NCBI RefSeq assembly: GCF_947504105.1 | Contig: NZ_CANNGP010000009.1 | Coordinates: forward strand, 1 to 64,000 | Reading direction: 5' to 3' | Length of the DNA stretch: 64,000 nt | DNA from: an uncultured Tateyamaria sp. | GTDB lineage: Bacteria; Pseudomonadota; Alphaproteobacteria; Rhodobacterales; Rhodobacteraceae | Shown: positions 1 through 8,837 of the stretch, piece by piece | Layout: each line of letters begins with the position of its first letter | Position numbering within the stretch: the stretch's first letter is position 1 | Position numbers and translations under genes: made by a program | The notes under the pieces: model-generated | What the model saw: only the letters and a program-made list of their open reading frames with translations | Database searches by the model: none | What the model was told of the DNA's origin: nothing

Positions 1-120
1 CATCGAACTCGCAAATGCATTGGTCAAAGCAGACAGGCTATGGATGCAAAACCGTACTTGAACAAGACGGATACTCACTAAATTTTGCATATTGACCTGT
101 CGAAAAGATTGAATATTGTG

Positions 121-130
121 CTGTATACAA
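121..130. promoter_or_regulatory. Putative GntR/FCD operator upstream of the TPP enzyme
   Basis: The sequence CTGTATACAA contains the perfect palindrome TGTATACA, a core often bound by FCD-type GntR regulators. It lies about 40 bases before the GTG start at 169, where a repressor would cover the promoter. The same core recurs at 4529-4536 next to a GntR/FCD gene. Binding is inferred. Confidence 0.5.
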
Positions 131-168
131 TTTTGGCAGCAGTGTTTATCCATAGCAAGGGAAAGAGC

Positions 169-1902
169 GTGAGCGATTCAACCAAGGTGACCATGAACGG
201 CGCGCAGATCATTTTGAAAATGCTTGAGCTCCATGGTGTAAGACACGTCTTTGGACTCCCTGGTGAAACCACGATCGGTTGGTACAAGGAATGGCGGGAG
301 CATTCTGACATCGAATACGTGCTTACGCGGGATGAGCGTACGGCATCTTATGCCGCTGAGTCATATGCCAAGATATCCGGGCGGCCTTGTGTTTTGGAAG
401 CCCCGAGCCCCGGGGTCACGCATTGTACGCCGGGGATCACCGAAGCCTATCTGAGTTCTGTTCCGGTCATCTATTTCAGCTCGGACATTCCGATCAATCA
501 AGACAAAAAGCATGGCCTCACCGGTGTCGACCAGACGGCGCTCTACGCGAGTATCTGTAAGGAATCCTTTGTCCTGACGAATGCAAAGGAGATCCCTTTC
601 CTGATGCGCCGCGCCTTCCGTGTTGCCACGTCTGGACGTCCCGCCCCGGTCCATATTCGGGTCCCGATCAATGTGTTCCTCGAAGAGGCAAAGATCGCGG
701 ACCTCTATGCAGAGAGTGATTATCAGAGATACCCTGCACACCGGCCGGTCGCGGATCACGGAAAGATCAGACAGGCCATCGACGCGCTTCTGAAAGCCAA
801 AAAACCCGTGATCGTGTGCGGTCAGGGTGGATTGATCTCTGGGGCCTCGCAAATCCTGGTCGAATTGGCAGAGCTTTTTCAGATCCCGGTGGGCACGACG
901 ACGCCCGGTAAGGGCACCATTCCCGAGAACCACCCGCTGGCATTGCGGGTGATCGGGGGGCGCGGTGGAATGGAATATTCCAACAGTTATGTCCATGCGG
1001 CAGACACGGTCTTTTTCGTTGGGTCTAACACGGACAGCGCGGCAACAGACCATTGGAAGCTCTATGGGGATCCGGCGGCAACGACATTCCTTCATCTGGA
1101 CATTGCCGAGGCCCATATCGGCAATAATTATCCTCTCAAGGTCGGCATGGTCGGGGACGCGCGTGCAACGCTGGAATACATGGTCGAGATCATCAAAGCG
1201 GAGCATCCCGATCTGACACGAGAGAAGGTGGACCTCAACCCGATCAAGAAGTCGGCGTTGGACAAGGTGTTCAAGTCGAATATTCCGATGCCCGAGGGCA
1301 CGATCTCTCCTGTGAAGCTCACGCAGGCGCTGGACAGGATTCTGCCCCCAGATGCGATTGTCACGTCCGAACCGGGGGTGAGTGCCATCTACCCGTCGGC
1401 ACTCCTTACCATCAAAGAGCCGGGGCGGCGCTACATCACCAATTACTCCATGGGCGCATTGGGGTATTCCGTACCCGCTGGCCTTGGCGCATCTTATGCG
1501 TCCGACGGCCCGATCATCTCCTTCACGGGCGACGGCTCCTTCGGGTTTGTCATCGGTGATATGGAGACCATTCGGCGGAGCGGGAAGAACGTGACAATCA
1601 TCCTGACACGGAACGATACGTTCGGGTGGATCCGAGGCGAGGCGATCCTGCTTGATGATGTGGACGAACCTTGGTCAACAGATTTCGGGGCAGTCGACTA
1701 TGTCAAGGTTGCCGAAGCGTTCGGTTTTAGCACGGCGCGCATCACGTCTGAGGATGATATCGATACAGTTCTATCCCAGGCGATCAACCATCAGGGCGCG
1801 AGTTTCATCGAAATGATGGTGCCGTCCCAGGATAAGATTGTCCCTTTCGTTCCCTCATGGGTGCGCGCGGCGAAGGCCAAGAATCTACCTTACTTCGAAT
1901 AA
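169..1902 (+). CDS. Thiamine-pyrophosphate-dependent enzyme (acetolactate synthase/decarboxylase-like)
   Basis: This is a 577-residue three-domain TPP enzyme of the acetolactate synthase, benzoylformate decarboxylase and sulfoacetaldehyde acetyltransferase superfamily. The N-terminal PYR domain has the activating glutamate in the RDERTASYAAE segment. The C-terminal PP domain has the GDG motif (TGDGSFGF) followed by N-x-TFG, which binds Mg-diphosphate. The GTG at 169 is preferred because AAGGGA lies 6 bases upstream; a longer reading frame begins at 85 and an ATG occurs at 193. It probably decarboxylates or carboligates a 2-oxo acid, but the substrate cannot be read from sequence. The TGTATACA site upstream links it to the GntR regulator at 3780-4442. 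A lone large subunit with no regulatory partner argues against a biosynthetic ilvB. Confidence 0.8.
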   Translation: MSDSTKVTMNGAQIILKMLELHGVRHVFGLPGETTIGWYKEWREHSDIEYVLTRDERTASYAAESYAKISGRPCVLEAPSPGVTHCTPGITEAYLSSVPVIYFSSDIPINQDKKHGLTGVDQTALYASICKESFVLTNAKEIPFLMRRAFRVATSGRPAPVHIRVPINVFLEEAKIADLYAESDYQRYPAHRPVADHGKIRQAIDALLKAKKPVIVCGQGGLISGASQILVELAELFQIPVGTTTPGKGTIPENHPLALRVIGGRGGMEYSNSYVHAADTVFFVGSNTDSAATDHWKLYGDPAATTFLHLDIAEAHIGNNYPLKVGMVGDARATLEYMVEIIKAEHPDLTREKVDLNPIKKSALDKVFKSNIPMPEGTISPVKLTQALDRILPPDAIVTSEPGVSAIYPSALLTIKEPGRRYITNYSMGALGYSVPAGLGASYASDGPIISFTGDGSFGFVIGDMETIRRSGKNVTIILTRNDTFGWIRGEAILLDDVDEPWSTDFGAVDYVKVAEAFGFSTARITSEDDIDTVLSQAINHQGASFIEMMVPSQDKIVPFVPSWVRAAKAKNLPYFE

Positions 1903-2377
1903 CTCTGGAGCTGATAGGACCATGGTGCGCGGTTCATTGGTCCCAAATGAGTTTCTTCTCGGGATCAAGGGAGGCGTGCGCGGTCGGGGTGCCACAAGCC
2001 TTGCGGGCGAGGGGACCAACGCTCGTAACTCTGACGGTCCGGAGCGTTCTGACCAACTTCAGCGATCATGCCCCTTTATCGGGCAATCATGCTGAATGTC
2101 TTGGAAGTATATCCAATTTTAATGGTTAAGATGTGTCTCAATGACTTGCCCGAGTGGGTCCGGCGCGGCAAGAGCTTTTGACCCTCGCGAGTAGGCAGAT
2201 CACCCCCTTCTTTGAAGCCGTCTGTCTCCCTGATTATGATGACAAGGATATATCTTGAACGGGGAAGCACAATCTCGTGCTGGAGTATTCAAGGTGAGTG
2301 CTGAACTTCCACCCATCCCTTCGTCGAAGTTCAGCAATCGCCTGAGAGCAGGTTACCATTTTACATTGTAACTCAGT
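1903..2377. other. Intergenic region, no gene recognised
   Basis: These 475 bases lie between the TPP enzyme and the convergent small peptide gene. Short open frames occur on both strands but none has a convincing start or protein-like composition. The first 200 bases could be decayed coding sequence, but no family is recognisable. Confidence 0.4.
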
Positions 2378-2614
2378 TCACATGAACCAACGTAGCCATT
2401 TTATGTACTGTCTGATTGACCCGGGGCCTGGGCCGGGTTCGAGGCGTCTTTGAAGAATTTCGCTGCTTTCGTCGAAGGTTACGTTACTCGCTTCAATAAT
2501 CTGCGCTCCATCGCTTGAATATGTGGATGCGTTGATAGCGACGGACGAAAGGGCGAAACACCCAATTGTCAGAAGTGTCAGCGCGGCGGTGTTTGATCGT
2601 CTCTGCTTCTTCAT
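2378..2614 (-). CDS. Small secreted peptide, 78 residues, unknown function
   Basis: The peptide starts MKKQRRSNTAALTLL, a classic signal peptide: a basic N-terminus, a hydrophobic core of about 15 residues, then a small-residue cleavage region near residues 25-30. The mature part is short and acidic, then has an E-P-G-P-G-P-G linker and a basic, aromatic tail (IRQYIKWLRWFM). A good Shine-Dalgarno (AAAGGAAC) lies 8 bases before the ATG at 2614; an in-frame upstream start at 2662 has less support. No family is recognised. The strong ribosome site and the signal peptide argue that it is a real gene. The amphipathic cationic tail could interact with membranes, but this is only inference. Confidence 0.55.
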   Translation of the reverse strand: MKKQRRSNTAALTLLTIGCFALSSVAINASTYSSDGAQIIEASNVTFDESSEILQRRLEPGPGPGSIRQYIKWLRWFM

Positions 2615-2998
2615 AAAGAAGTTCCTTTCAATTTCGTGGCTTAGTTGCTGAGTAATGATCATTCATCACTTAATACATCTAGTGCACTGGCCTTATTTCC
2701 TGATACCCTGTTGATCAATGTCGTAAGTGAGATTGCTAAGAACAGGCGATTTACCGCCCAGGTTCACCCTAAGTTGGTTGTGCGTTACAAGTACGGTGCA
2801 ACAAAACGCGAAGCGGACAACCAATAAAGTCACTGATGAATTGTGAACTGCGGCCACGGCATGGATAAATGGGGGGGCGACGTTGATTGCAGGCAGATGC
2901 GCCGCGTCAATCGGCGGTGCCGGACGTTCCAATGTCAATTGATCGACCATCAGAAATCGGGACGGTCGGGATATGTGAGCGTCGCTTAGGTCGATCGA
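2615..2998. other. Intergenic region, no gene recognised
   Basis: These 384 bases separate the small secreted peptide from the racemase-like gene, both on the minus strand. The part next to the peptide start should carry its promoter. The rest has no frame with a plausible start and composition. Confidence 0.4.
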
Positions 2999-3754
2999 TC
3001 AGAGAAGGCCCGCTCTGGGATCATCCAGTTCAAGATTGAAGCGATCCGGGATCAGGCTCTCGTGGAACCATTTCAGGAAGGAGTAGATCGAGAAGACCGG
3101 TAATCCTGTCGCCTTTCGAACGTCATGGGCATACGGTGTCATATTGGTGCATTCCAACACGATGGCACCAACATCTCTATCGGTTGTGACGATCTCCTGC
3201 GCTGCATCAAGCATATCCTGCCGGCAATCCGCGAAATCTATGGATTCATGATCGTCCAGGATACAGCGCGTGAATGCACGCCCGCCATCGGTTCCATATA
3301 TTGGAACACGGGTAGGGTCGGAAATGCCCGCTGCAAACAGATGCTCAGGTGTCAACGTCGCCTTGGAAATGGTAAGAATTGCGACCTTCTTCCCGGCCGG
3401 TAGAAGGGCTTGCACCATTGGTACCTGCATCAAAGACGAAGTCGCGACCGGAACAGGAACGGCATTTGATATCCTGTCTTGAGTCAGGGCGAGGAAGCCA
3501 CAATTCGTGGTGATACCGTCACATCCCGCCGCAACAAGATCCTGAGCCGCATCGATAAATCTGTCTACCAACTCCATGGGATCGTGACGAACAACTCTAT
3601 CAGGGCTTGCCCCTCGCACGACACGGTATTGCACGGGAAACGGCCACGTCGTCGCGTTACCGATATCACCTTGGATACGGGGGAACCTCGCTTCGAGCAT
3701 CAGGATTCCAAGCGCGGCTCCGTAGACTGACTTTCCACCGTGTTCAACTGACAT
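2999..3754 (-). CDS. Aspartate/glutamate/hydantoin racemase family protein
   Basis: This 251-residue cytosolic protein belongs to the cofactor-independent two-cysteine racemase superfamily (Asp/Glu racemase, hydantoin racemase, maleate isomerase). Both catalytic cysteines are visible: C85 in GITTNCGF and C202 in IVLECTNMTPYA. It lies 25 bases downstream of the GntR gene on the same strand, so the two are probably cotranscribed. Next to a D-amino-acid oxidase-like gene and a TRAP importer it may invert an amino or hydantoin acid before oxidation. The exact substrate is not predictable. The start has only a weak GAGAG ribosome site. Confidence 0.75.
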   Translation of the reverse strand: MSVEHGGKSVYGAALGILMLEARFPRIQGDIGNATTWPFPVQYRVVRGASPDRVVRHDPMELVDRFIDAAQDLVAAGCDGITTNCGFLALTQDRISNAVPVPVATSSLMQVPMVQALLPAGKKVAILTISKATLTPEHLFAAGISDPTRVPIYGTDGGRAFTRCILDDHESIDFADCRQDMLDAAQEIVTTDRDVGAIVLECTNMTPYAHDVRKATGLPVFSIYSFLKWFHESLIPDRFNLELDDPRAGLL

Positions 3755-3779
3755 CCTAACTCTCTCTAATCAGTTCGGT

Positions 3780-4442
3780 TCAATGTCGTGGGACATAAAT
3801 CTGTGAATAGGCTTTTTCGACGGTCTCGGTTGCCTCATCGACGCTGGTCTTGATGTGGGCGCGCATCCTGTGAGCCGCCCCCTCTGCGTCTCGCGCAGCG
3901 ATTGCCTCGAAGATATGCATGTGAGCCGCGTGGGTGATGTCGATTTTCTCACGCATCGCAATCCAGCGAACATAGCGGATCCGCTCATATGTCAGCTCGA
4001 TCATATTAAGCAATTCCGGGTTTTTTGCGAGCCTAGCGATCATCAGATGGAACTCTTCGTCGAGGGAAACGATGTCACGAGCTGGCGTCCCATCCGTGTA
4101 GTTCACGCCGGTCTCGATCAAAAATTGACGTAATCCCTCAAGCTCGTCATCCGTCGCCCGTTCGACAGCGGCCCGGACCGCTCCGATTTCCAGTGAACCA
4201 CGAAGCTCATAAAGGTTTACCACGAGCTCGGGGTTCAGCGGTTGACAAAAAAACCCCCGCCCACCTTCAAATTTGAGCAAGCCTTCGGCAATCAGACGGT
4301 TCATCGCTTCACGCAATGGTGTCCGACTGGCACCGAGCTTACGTGACAGTTCACTCTCGTTAATACGTTCCGCCGGTTTGAACTCGAAATTCGCCGCCAT
4401 GTGGCGCACCTGCTCATAGACCTGATCAACGCTTGTGTTCAT
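3780..4442 (-). CDS. GntR family transcriptional regulator, FCD subfamily
   Basis: This is a 220-residue regulator with an N-terminal winged helix-turn-helix (about residues 5-70, including ESELSRKLGASRTPLREAMNRL) and a C-terminal all-helical FCD ligand domain. The FCD metal-binding D/H pattern is visible in SLDEEFHLMI and in the later H-A-A-H-M-H segment. The ATG at 4442 is chosen because the DNA-binding domain starts just after it; an upstream in-frame start at 4484 would add 14 residues and overlap the promoter region. It is divergent from the oxidase-TRAP operon and upstream of the racemase. It probably represses both the divergent operon and the TPP enzyme through the shared TGTATACA sites, with the transported substrate or a metabolite as inducer. 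Confidence 0.85.
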   Translation of the reverse strand: MNTSVDQVYEQVRHMAANFEFKPAERINESELSRKLGASRTPLREAMNRLIAEGLLKFEGGRGFFCQPLNPELVVNLYELRGSLEIGAVRAAVERATDDELEGLRQFLIETGVNYTDGTPARDIVSLDEEFHLMIARLAKNPELLNMIELTYERIRYVRWIAMREKIDITHAAHMHIFEAIAARDAEGAAHRMRAHIKTSVDEATETVEKAYSQIYVPRH

Positions 4443-4526
4443 TTTTGGTGACGCTCTCCCGTGGCCCTCTTCTTTATATACCACTCACGAATTGTCAATT
4501 ATTTTGTGGACAGATTTAGATACTTA

Positions 4527-4538
4527 TCTGTATACAGA
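4527..4538. promoter_or_regulatory. Putative GntR/FCD operator in the divergent intergenic region
   Basis: TCTGTATACAGA is a perfect 12-base palindrome containing the TGTATACA core. It lies between the divergent GntR gene (start 4442) and the oxidase gene (start 4585), well placed for autoregulation and control of the operon. A related half-conserved motif, TGTGGACA, is found about 20 bases to its left. Confidence 0.55.
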
Positions 4539-4584
4539 ATATGAAACCGCCCGGAATGCAGCGCCGAATTCGATTAAGGTACAT

Positions 4585-5832
4585 ATGTCCGCGAAAGAAA
4601 ACATCGTCGTCGTAGGGGCAGGGATTGTTGGGGTATCAGCTGCGATCTGGCTCTTGAGAGCAGGCAAGGATGTGACGTTGTTGGACAGAACGGCACCGGG
4701 CGAGGGTACCTCCTATGGGAGTGCGGGCGTTCTGGCGAGTTGCTCCGTTGCGCCGGTCACCGCCCCCGGAATGATCACCAAAGCTCCAGGGATGCTGCTC
4801 AATCCGAATTTCCCACTGTTCTTGCGCTGGTCGTACTTACCGAAACTGGCTCCATGGCTACTGAAATACCTAAGTCATGCTAACGCACCTGAAACGCGCC
4901 GAATTGCGGCGGGGCTGGCGCCACTGACGACCGACAGCGTCGAACAACACGAAAGTTTGACAGAAGGCACCGATGCGGTACGCTGGCTGACAAGAACGGA
5001 CTACTCATTCGCCTACAAAAACCGTTCCGCATTCGAAGGCGATGCGTTCACATGGGGTCTGCGTCGCGACGCAGGGTTCGAACCGGATATTATCGAGGGG
5101 CCCGCCGTTCAGGAGTTCGAACCGCTGCTTAGTAGCGATATGCAGCTTTTGGCTGTGATGCGACAGCACGGTGTGATCAGCGCTCCGGGGGCTTATGTGA
5201 AGGCCTTGGCCGACGAAGCGGAGAGACTCGGGGCACGGCTGGTTCGCGGCGAGATGCGTGACGTCGTGCTGATGGATAATAAGGTCGAGGCGATTATCAC
5301 GGAGGACGAGACGATCCTTTGCGACAATGTCGTGATCGCCACCGGGGTTTGGTCAAAGCCTCTGGCTAAGAAGCTCGGTATCGACGTACCTCTCGAGACC
5401 GAACGTGGCTATCACATAGAGTTTGAGCCTGAGGATCGCGTGCTGCGTTCACCTATCATGGTGACCACCGGGAAGTTCGTTGCAACGCCGATGTTGGACG
5501 GCCTGCGTTGTGCAGGTGTCGTAGAATTTGGCGGCCTCGCAGCTCCCGCATCGAACAAACCACTCGCACTTCTGGAACGCACAGTGCGTGCGACGTTCCC
5601 TAGCCTGAGGTTGAAGAGGCGCGACACATGGCTCGGCCACCGTCCAGCCCCGTCCGATAGTCTTCCATTAATCGGTGAAATTCGGGGCAGCGGCGTATTC
5701 GCGGCGTTTGGACATCATCATATTGGTCTGACCGGTGGCCCGAAGACCGGCAGAATTATTGCAGATGTGATCGCTCATGGAGGGATCAATATGGATCTCA
5801 CTCCCTACGACCCTAACCGGTTTGGAGGCTGA
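4585..5832 (+). CDS. FAD-dependent D-amino-acid dehydrogenase/oxidase-like protein (DadA family)
   Basis: This 415-residue DAO-fold flavoprotein begins with the dinucleotide-binding motif VVVGAGIVGVSAA (about residues 7-19). It continues with an acidic residue at the end of the second strand (LLDRTAPGEGTSYGSAGVL) and ends with the FAD-contacting FGHHHIGLTGGPKTG segment. It should oxidise a D-amino acid or cyclic imino acid to the imine or keto acid. The ATG at 4585 follows AAGGT; an open frame extends to 4435 but runs through the operator. It is the first gene of an operon with a TRAP importer and a ProC-like reductase, so the imported compound is probably its substrate or a precursor. Confidence 0.8.
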   Translation: MSAKENIVVVGAGIVGVSAAIWLLRAGKDVTLLDRTAPGEGTSYGSAGVLASCSVAPVTAPGMITKAPGMLLNPNFPLFLRWSYLPKLAPWLLKYLSHANAPETRRIAAGLAPLTTDSVEQHESLTEGTDAVRWLTRTDYSFAYKNRSAFEGDAFTWGLRRDAGFEPDIIEGPAVQEFEPLLSSDMQLLAVMRQHGVISAPGAYVKALADEAERLGARLVRGEMRDVVLMDNKVEAIITEDETILCDNVVIATGVWSKPLAKKLGIDVPLETERGYHIEFEPEDRVLRSPIMVTTGKFVATPMLDGLRCAGVVEFGGLAAPASNKPLALLERTVRATFPSLRLKRRDTWLGHRPAPSDSLPLIGEIRGSGVFAAFGHHHIGLTGGPKTGRIIADVIAHGGINMDLTPYDPNRFGG

Positions 5833-5876
5833 TCCCCATGCAAATAGCAAACCTTAAACCCCAACAGGAGAGAATT

Positions 5877-6857
5877 ATGACTTTCAAATTCAGAACATTG
5901 GTGGCGTCGGCCGCGATCATAGCCGCTGGGGCCGGTACCGCCCTGGCAACTGATTGGGATATGCCGATGGCCTATCCAGAAAGTAACTTTCACACACAGT
6001 ACGGACATCGGTTCGCCGATGCGGTTCGCACGTGTACCGGTGGGTCCCTCAACATAACGATCCATTCCGGTGGCTCGTTGTTCAAGGGGAACGAAATTAA
6101 ACGTGCCGTCCAAATCGGCCAGGCCCCTATAGGCGAGCGATTCCTGTCGGCTCATCAGGCGGAAAACCCGGTTTACGGCGTCGACTCTATCCCTTTTCTT
6201 GCGACATCTTACGAAGATAGCGACCGTCTTTGGGACGCATCGAAAGATGCGGTTGGTGCAGCGCTCGAGAAAGACGGGTTAGTATTGATCTATTCGGCAC
6301 CCTGGCCAGCACAGGGGCTGTATTTCAAGCAGGAGATCAATTCCGTCGCGGATATGAAAGGTATCAAGTTTCGCGCCTACAACGCGGCGACATCTCGTCT
6401 TGCTGAGCTCGCTGGCATGAACCCTGTACAGATCGAGGCCGCTGACCTTGCGCAAGCGCTTGCCACGGGTGTTGCAGCATCCTTTATTTCATCTGGTTCC
6501 ACCGGATATGACACCAAGATCTGGGAGCTGCTGACCCATTTTTATGACACACAGGCGTGGTTGCCGCGCAACGCTGTCTTCGCGAACAAGCCCGCCTATG
6601 ACGCCTTGACCGAACAGGAGCAAAACTGCCTTCAGGCAGCAGGGGAGCTCACATCTGCGGCTGCAACGGCCCGTTCTGAACAGTTGGCAGGATGGTACTT
6701 GCAGCAGTTTGTCGACAACGGGATGACTGTGGCGGCTCCGAGCGACACGTTGCGTGACGAGCTGAAGGCCTTCGGCGCGACGATGACAGAAGAATGGTTG
6801 GCGTCGGCGGGGGAGACCGGGACTGCGATCATCGAAGCATATCAAGCTTCAGAGTAG
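5877..6857 (+). CDS. dctP: TRAP transporter substrate-binding protein (DctP family)
   Basis: This is a 326-residue periplasmic binding protein with an N-terminal signal peptide of about 23 residues (TFKFRTLVASAAIIAAGAGTALA). The mature chain shows the DctP fold landmarks, including the conserved arginine region in GIKFRAYNAATSRLAELAGMNPVQI that contacts a substrate carboxylate. The ATG at 5877 has AGGAGA 5 bases upstream; the in-frame ATG at 5838 has none. It delivers an organic acid or amino-acid-like ligand to the DctQM permease encoded next. The ligand cannot be read, but the neighbouring oxidase, racemase and ProC genes suggest a D- or cyclic amino acid. Confidence 0.88.
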   Translation: MTFKFRTLVASAAIIAAGAGTALATDWDMPMAYPESNFHTQYGHRFADAVRTCTGGSLNITIHSGGSLFKGNEIKRAVQIGQAPIGERFLSAHQAENPVYGVDSIPFLATSYEDSDRLWDASKDAVGAALEKDGLVLIYSAPWPAQGLYFKQEINSVADMKGIKFRAYNAATSRLAELAGMNPVQIEAADLAQALATGVAASFISSGSTGYDTKIWELLTHFYDTQAWLPRNAVFANKPAYDALTEQEQNCLQAAGELTSAAATARSEQLAGWYLQQFVDNGMTVAAPSDTLRDELKAFGATMTEEWLASAGETGTAIIEAYQASE

Positions 6858-6864
6858 ACATGTC

Positions 6865-6888
6865 CGGGGTTCGAGCGATCGAACCCCG
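6865..6888 (+). terminator. Intra-operon stem-loop after dctP
   Basis: A perfect 10-bp inverted repeat (CGGGGTTCGA at 6865-6874 and its complement at 6879-6888) encloses a GCGA loop, just after the dctP stop. No U-tract follows. Such hairpins typically raise binding-protein mRNA over permease mRNA by blocking 3' decay or causing partial termination. Confidence 0.65.
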
Positions 6889-6912
6889 AACCAACATTAA
6901 AGGAGGGCTCTC

Positions 6913-7431
6913 ATGGGTATGATCAGAAAATTGCTTGATGGTCTCTATTTTCTAGGCGGGGTTCTGGGAGGAATCTCCATGATCGCCATCTTGATACTGA
7001 TCTGTGTTCAAATGGTGTCGAGGTGGTTGGGAACCTCCTTTCCGGGTGCTGCAAACTACGCTGGATACTGTATGGCTGCGTCTATCTTTTTCGCGCTCGC
7101 CTACGCGCTCAATCATGGCGCGCATATCCGTGTGACATTGATCCTCTCCGGACTTGGCCGAAGCCGGAAACTTGCTGAGATCTGGTGTTACGGATTCAGT
7201 GCCATATTGATCACGTTTTTCTTTTACGCCGCTTTCGAGCGTAACCATCAATCGCAAAAGTTCAACTTTCTGAGCCAGGGCCAGGACGAGATGCCGCTCT
7301 GGATTCCAGAACTTTCGATGACAATCGGCGCGGGCATTCTTGCCATCGCGCTCTGGGATCACGTCATCCGGCTGCTCTTCACGAGCTACGCAGGGATCGA
7401 AGACTTGCCACCGGAAGAGAGGACGGAATAG
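6913..7431 (+). CDS. dctQ: TRAP transporter small permease (DctQ family)
   Basis: This 172-residue inner-membrane protein has four predicted transmembrane segments (around residues 12-32, 45-68, 87-108 and 128-150), the usual DctQ architecture. A strong AAAGGAGGG ribosome site lies upstream of the ATG at 6913. It pairs with the large permease starting 4 bases after its stop. It serves as a structural scaffold of the DctQM complex. Confidence 0.88.
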   Translation: MGMIRKLLDGLYFLGGVLGGISMIAILILICVQMVSRWLGTSFPGAANYAGYCMAASIFFALAYALNHGAHIRVTLILSGLGRSRKLAEIWCYGFSAILITFFFYAAFERNHQSQKFNFLSQGQDEMPLWIPELSMTIGAGILAIALWDHVIRLLFTSYAGIEDLPPEERTE

Positions 7432-7434
7432 GCC

Positions 7435-8763
7435 ATGGACCATTTTACACTCACCGCGATTTTCCTGATCGTCTTATTCTTTCTGTTAGGATCTGGGATC
7501 TGGATCGGGCTCTCGCTGATGGGCGTTGGTGCGATCGGGATCATGCTTTTTGACAAAGGGTTTGTTGGCGCAAACCTCACCGACAAGGCCTGGGAGAGCG
7601 CGTCCAGTTGGACGCTGACAGCACTTCCTCTGTTCATCTGGATGGGTGAGATTCTCTATCGAACCCGATTATCGGAGGATATGTTCAAAGGTCTTGCACC
7701 ATGGATGGCACGTCTGCCGGGCGGACTTTTGCATACGAACGTCGTCGGCTGTACAATTTTTGCAGCTGTTTCAGGCTCTTCAGCAGCTACGCTCACGACT
7801 GTAGGCAAGATGTCGATCCCCGAATTACGCAAACGCGGCTATCCGGAGTTCATGACAATCGGCACATTGGCGGGTTCAGCCACACTCGGTCTGATGATAC
7901 CACCCTCGCTCACTCTTATCGTCTATGGTGTGACCGTTAATGAAAGCATCACACAGCTGTTCATGGCTGGTATATTACCTGGCATTGTGCTCGCATCGAT
8001 GTTTTCGCTCTACATAGTGTTCTGGTACTTTTTAAAGCGCGACCAGCGTCCTGAACCCGAGCCCACGATGACGTTCAGCGAGAAGGTTTGGAATTCTCGG
8101 TTCCTGGCCCCGGTGATCCTGTTGGTCCTGACCGTAATTGGTTCGATGTATTCCGGCATAGCGACGGCAACTGAGGCCGCCGCCTTTGGTGTGATCGGCG
8201 CGCTTGTTTTGGCGGCGTTTCAAAGGTCGTTAACTTTTGAAACGTTCTTTGAAAGTCTGATGGGTGCAACGCGTACGTCTGCCATGATCGCACTCATTTT
8301 GATGGGTGCTGCGTTTCTCAGCCTTTCGATGGGCTTTACCGGGCTGCCAAGGACGATTGCGGAATGGATCGGTTCGCTGAACCTGTCACCGACCGTGCTG
8401 ATCCTGGCGCTGATGGTGTTCTACGTTCTGATAGGAATGTTTCTGGACGGCATTTCATCTGTGGTTCTGACGATGGCTGTCATTCTGCCGATGATCACCA
8501 CTCCGGCGTTTGCGGAACTTGGGTTTGATCTGGTCTGGTTCGGTATCTTCATCGTCGTGGTAGTCGAGATGGCACAAATCACTCCCCCCGTCGGGTTCAA
8601 CCTGTTTGTTCTCCAGGGCATGACAAAACACGAGATGGGCTACATCGCGCGTACCGCCGTTCCGATGTTTCTAATCATGGTCTTAATGGTCGTCATACTC
8701 ATCTTGTTCCCGGAGCTAGCGACCTGGATGCCGGAAAACATGCGTGCGCGTGGTGGCGGGTAA
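7435..8763 (+). CDS. dctM: TRAP transporter large permease (DctM family)
   Basis: This 442-residue polytopic inner-membrane protein has about 12 hydrophobic segments, normal for DctM, and forms the sodium-coupled elevator channel. Typical DctM features are the segment SGSSAATLTTVGKMSIPEL and the later proline-rich TLGLMIPPSLTLIVYG and EMAQITPPVGFNLFV repeats, which form the two sodium/substrate hairpin regions. The start overlaps nothing but lies only 4 bases after dctQ, so the two are translationally linked. A G+C-rich hairpin without a U-tract (8775-8805) follows the stop. Confidence 0.9.
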   Translation: MDHFTLTAIFLIVLFFLLGSGIWIGLSLMGVGAIGIMLFDKGFVGANLTDKAWESASSWTLTALPLFIWMGEILYRTRLSEDMFKGLAPWMARLPGGLLHTNVVGCTIFAAVSGSSAATLTTVGKMSIPELRKRGYPEFMTIGTLAGSATLGLMIPPSLTLIVYGVTVNESITQLFMAGILPGIVLASMFSLYIVFWYFLKRDQRPEPEPTMTFSEKVWNSRFLAPVILLVLTVIGSMYSGIATATEAAAFGVIGALVLAAFQRSLTFETFFESLMGATRTSAMIALILMGAAFLSLSMGFTGLPRTIAEWIGSLNLSPTVLILALMVFYVLIGMFLDGISSVVLTMAVILPMITTPAFAELGFDLVWFGIFIVVVVEMAQITPPVGFNLFVLQGMTKHEMGYIARTAVPMFLIMVLMVVILILFPELATWMPENMRARGGG

Positions 8764-8837
8764 TGAATGAAATGCCTCGGCCAAACGCAGTCTTGCTGGC
8801 CGGGGCCACGATCCAATCAACTCTGAAAGCGTAGGCC

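Noticed and set aside
1-84. Possible 3' end of an upstream plus-strand gene (frame ending TGA at 59-61)
   Set aside because: All three plus frames are open from base 1 over this short stretch and none gives a recognisable motif, so no frame can be preferred.
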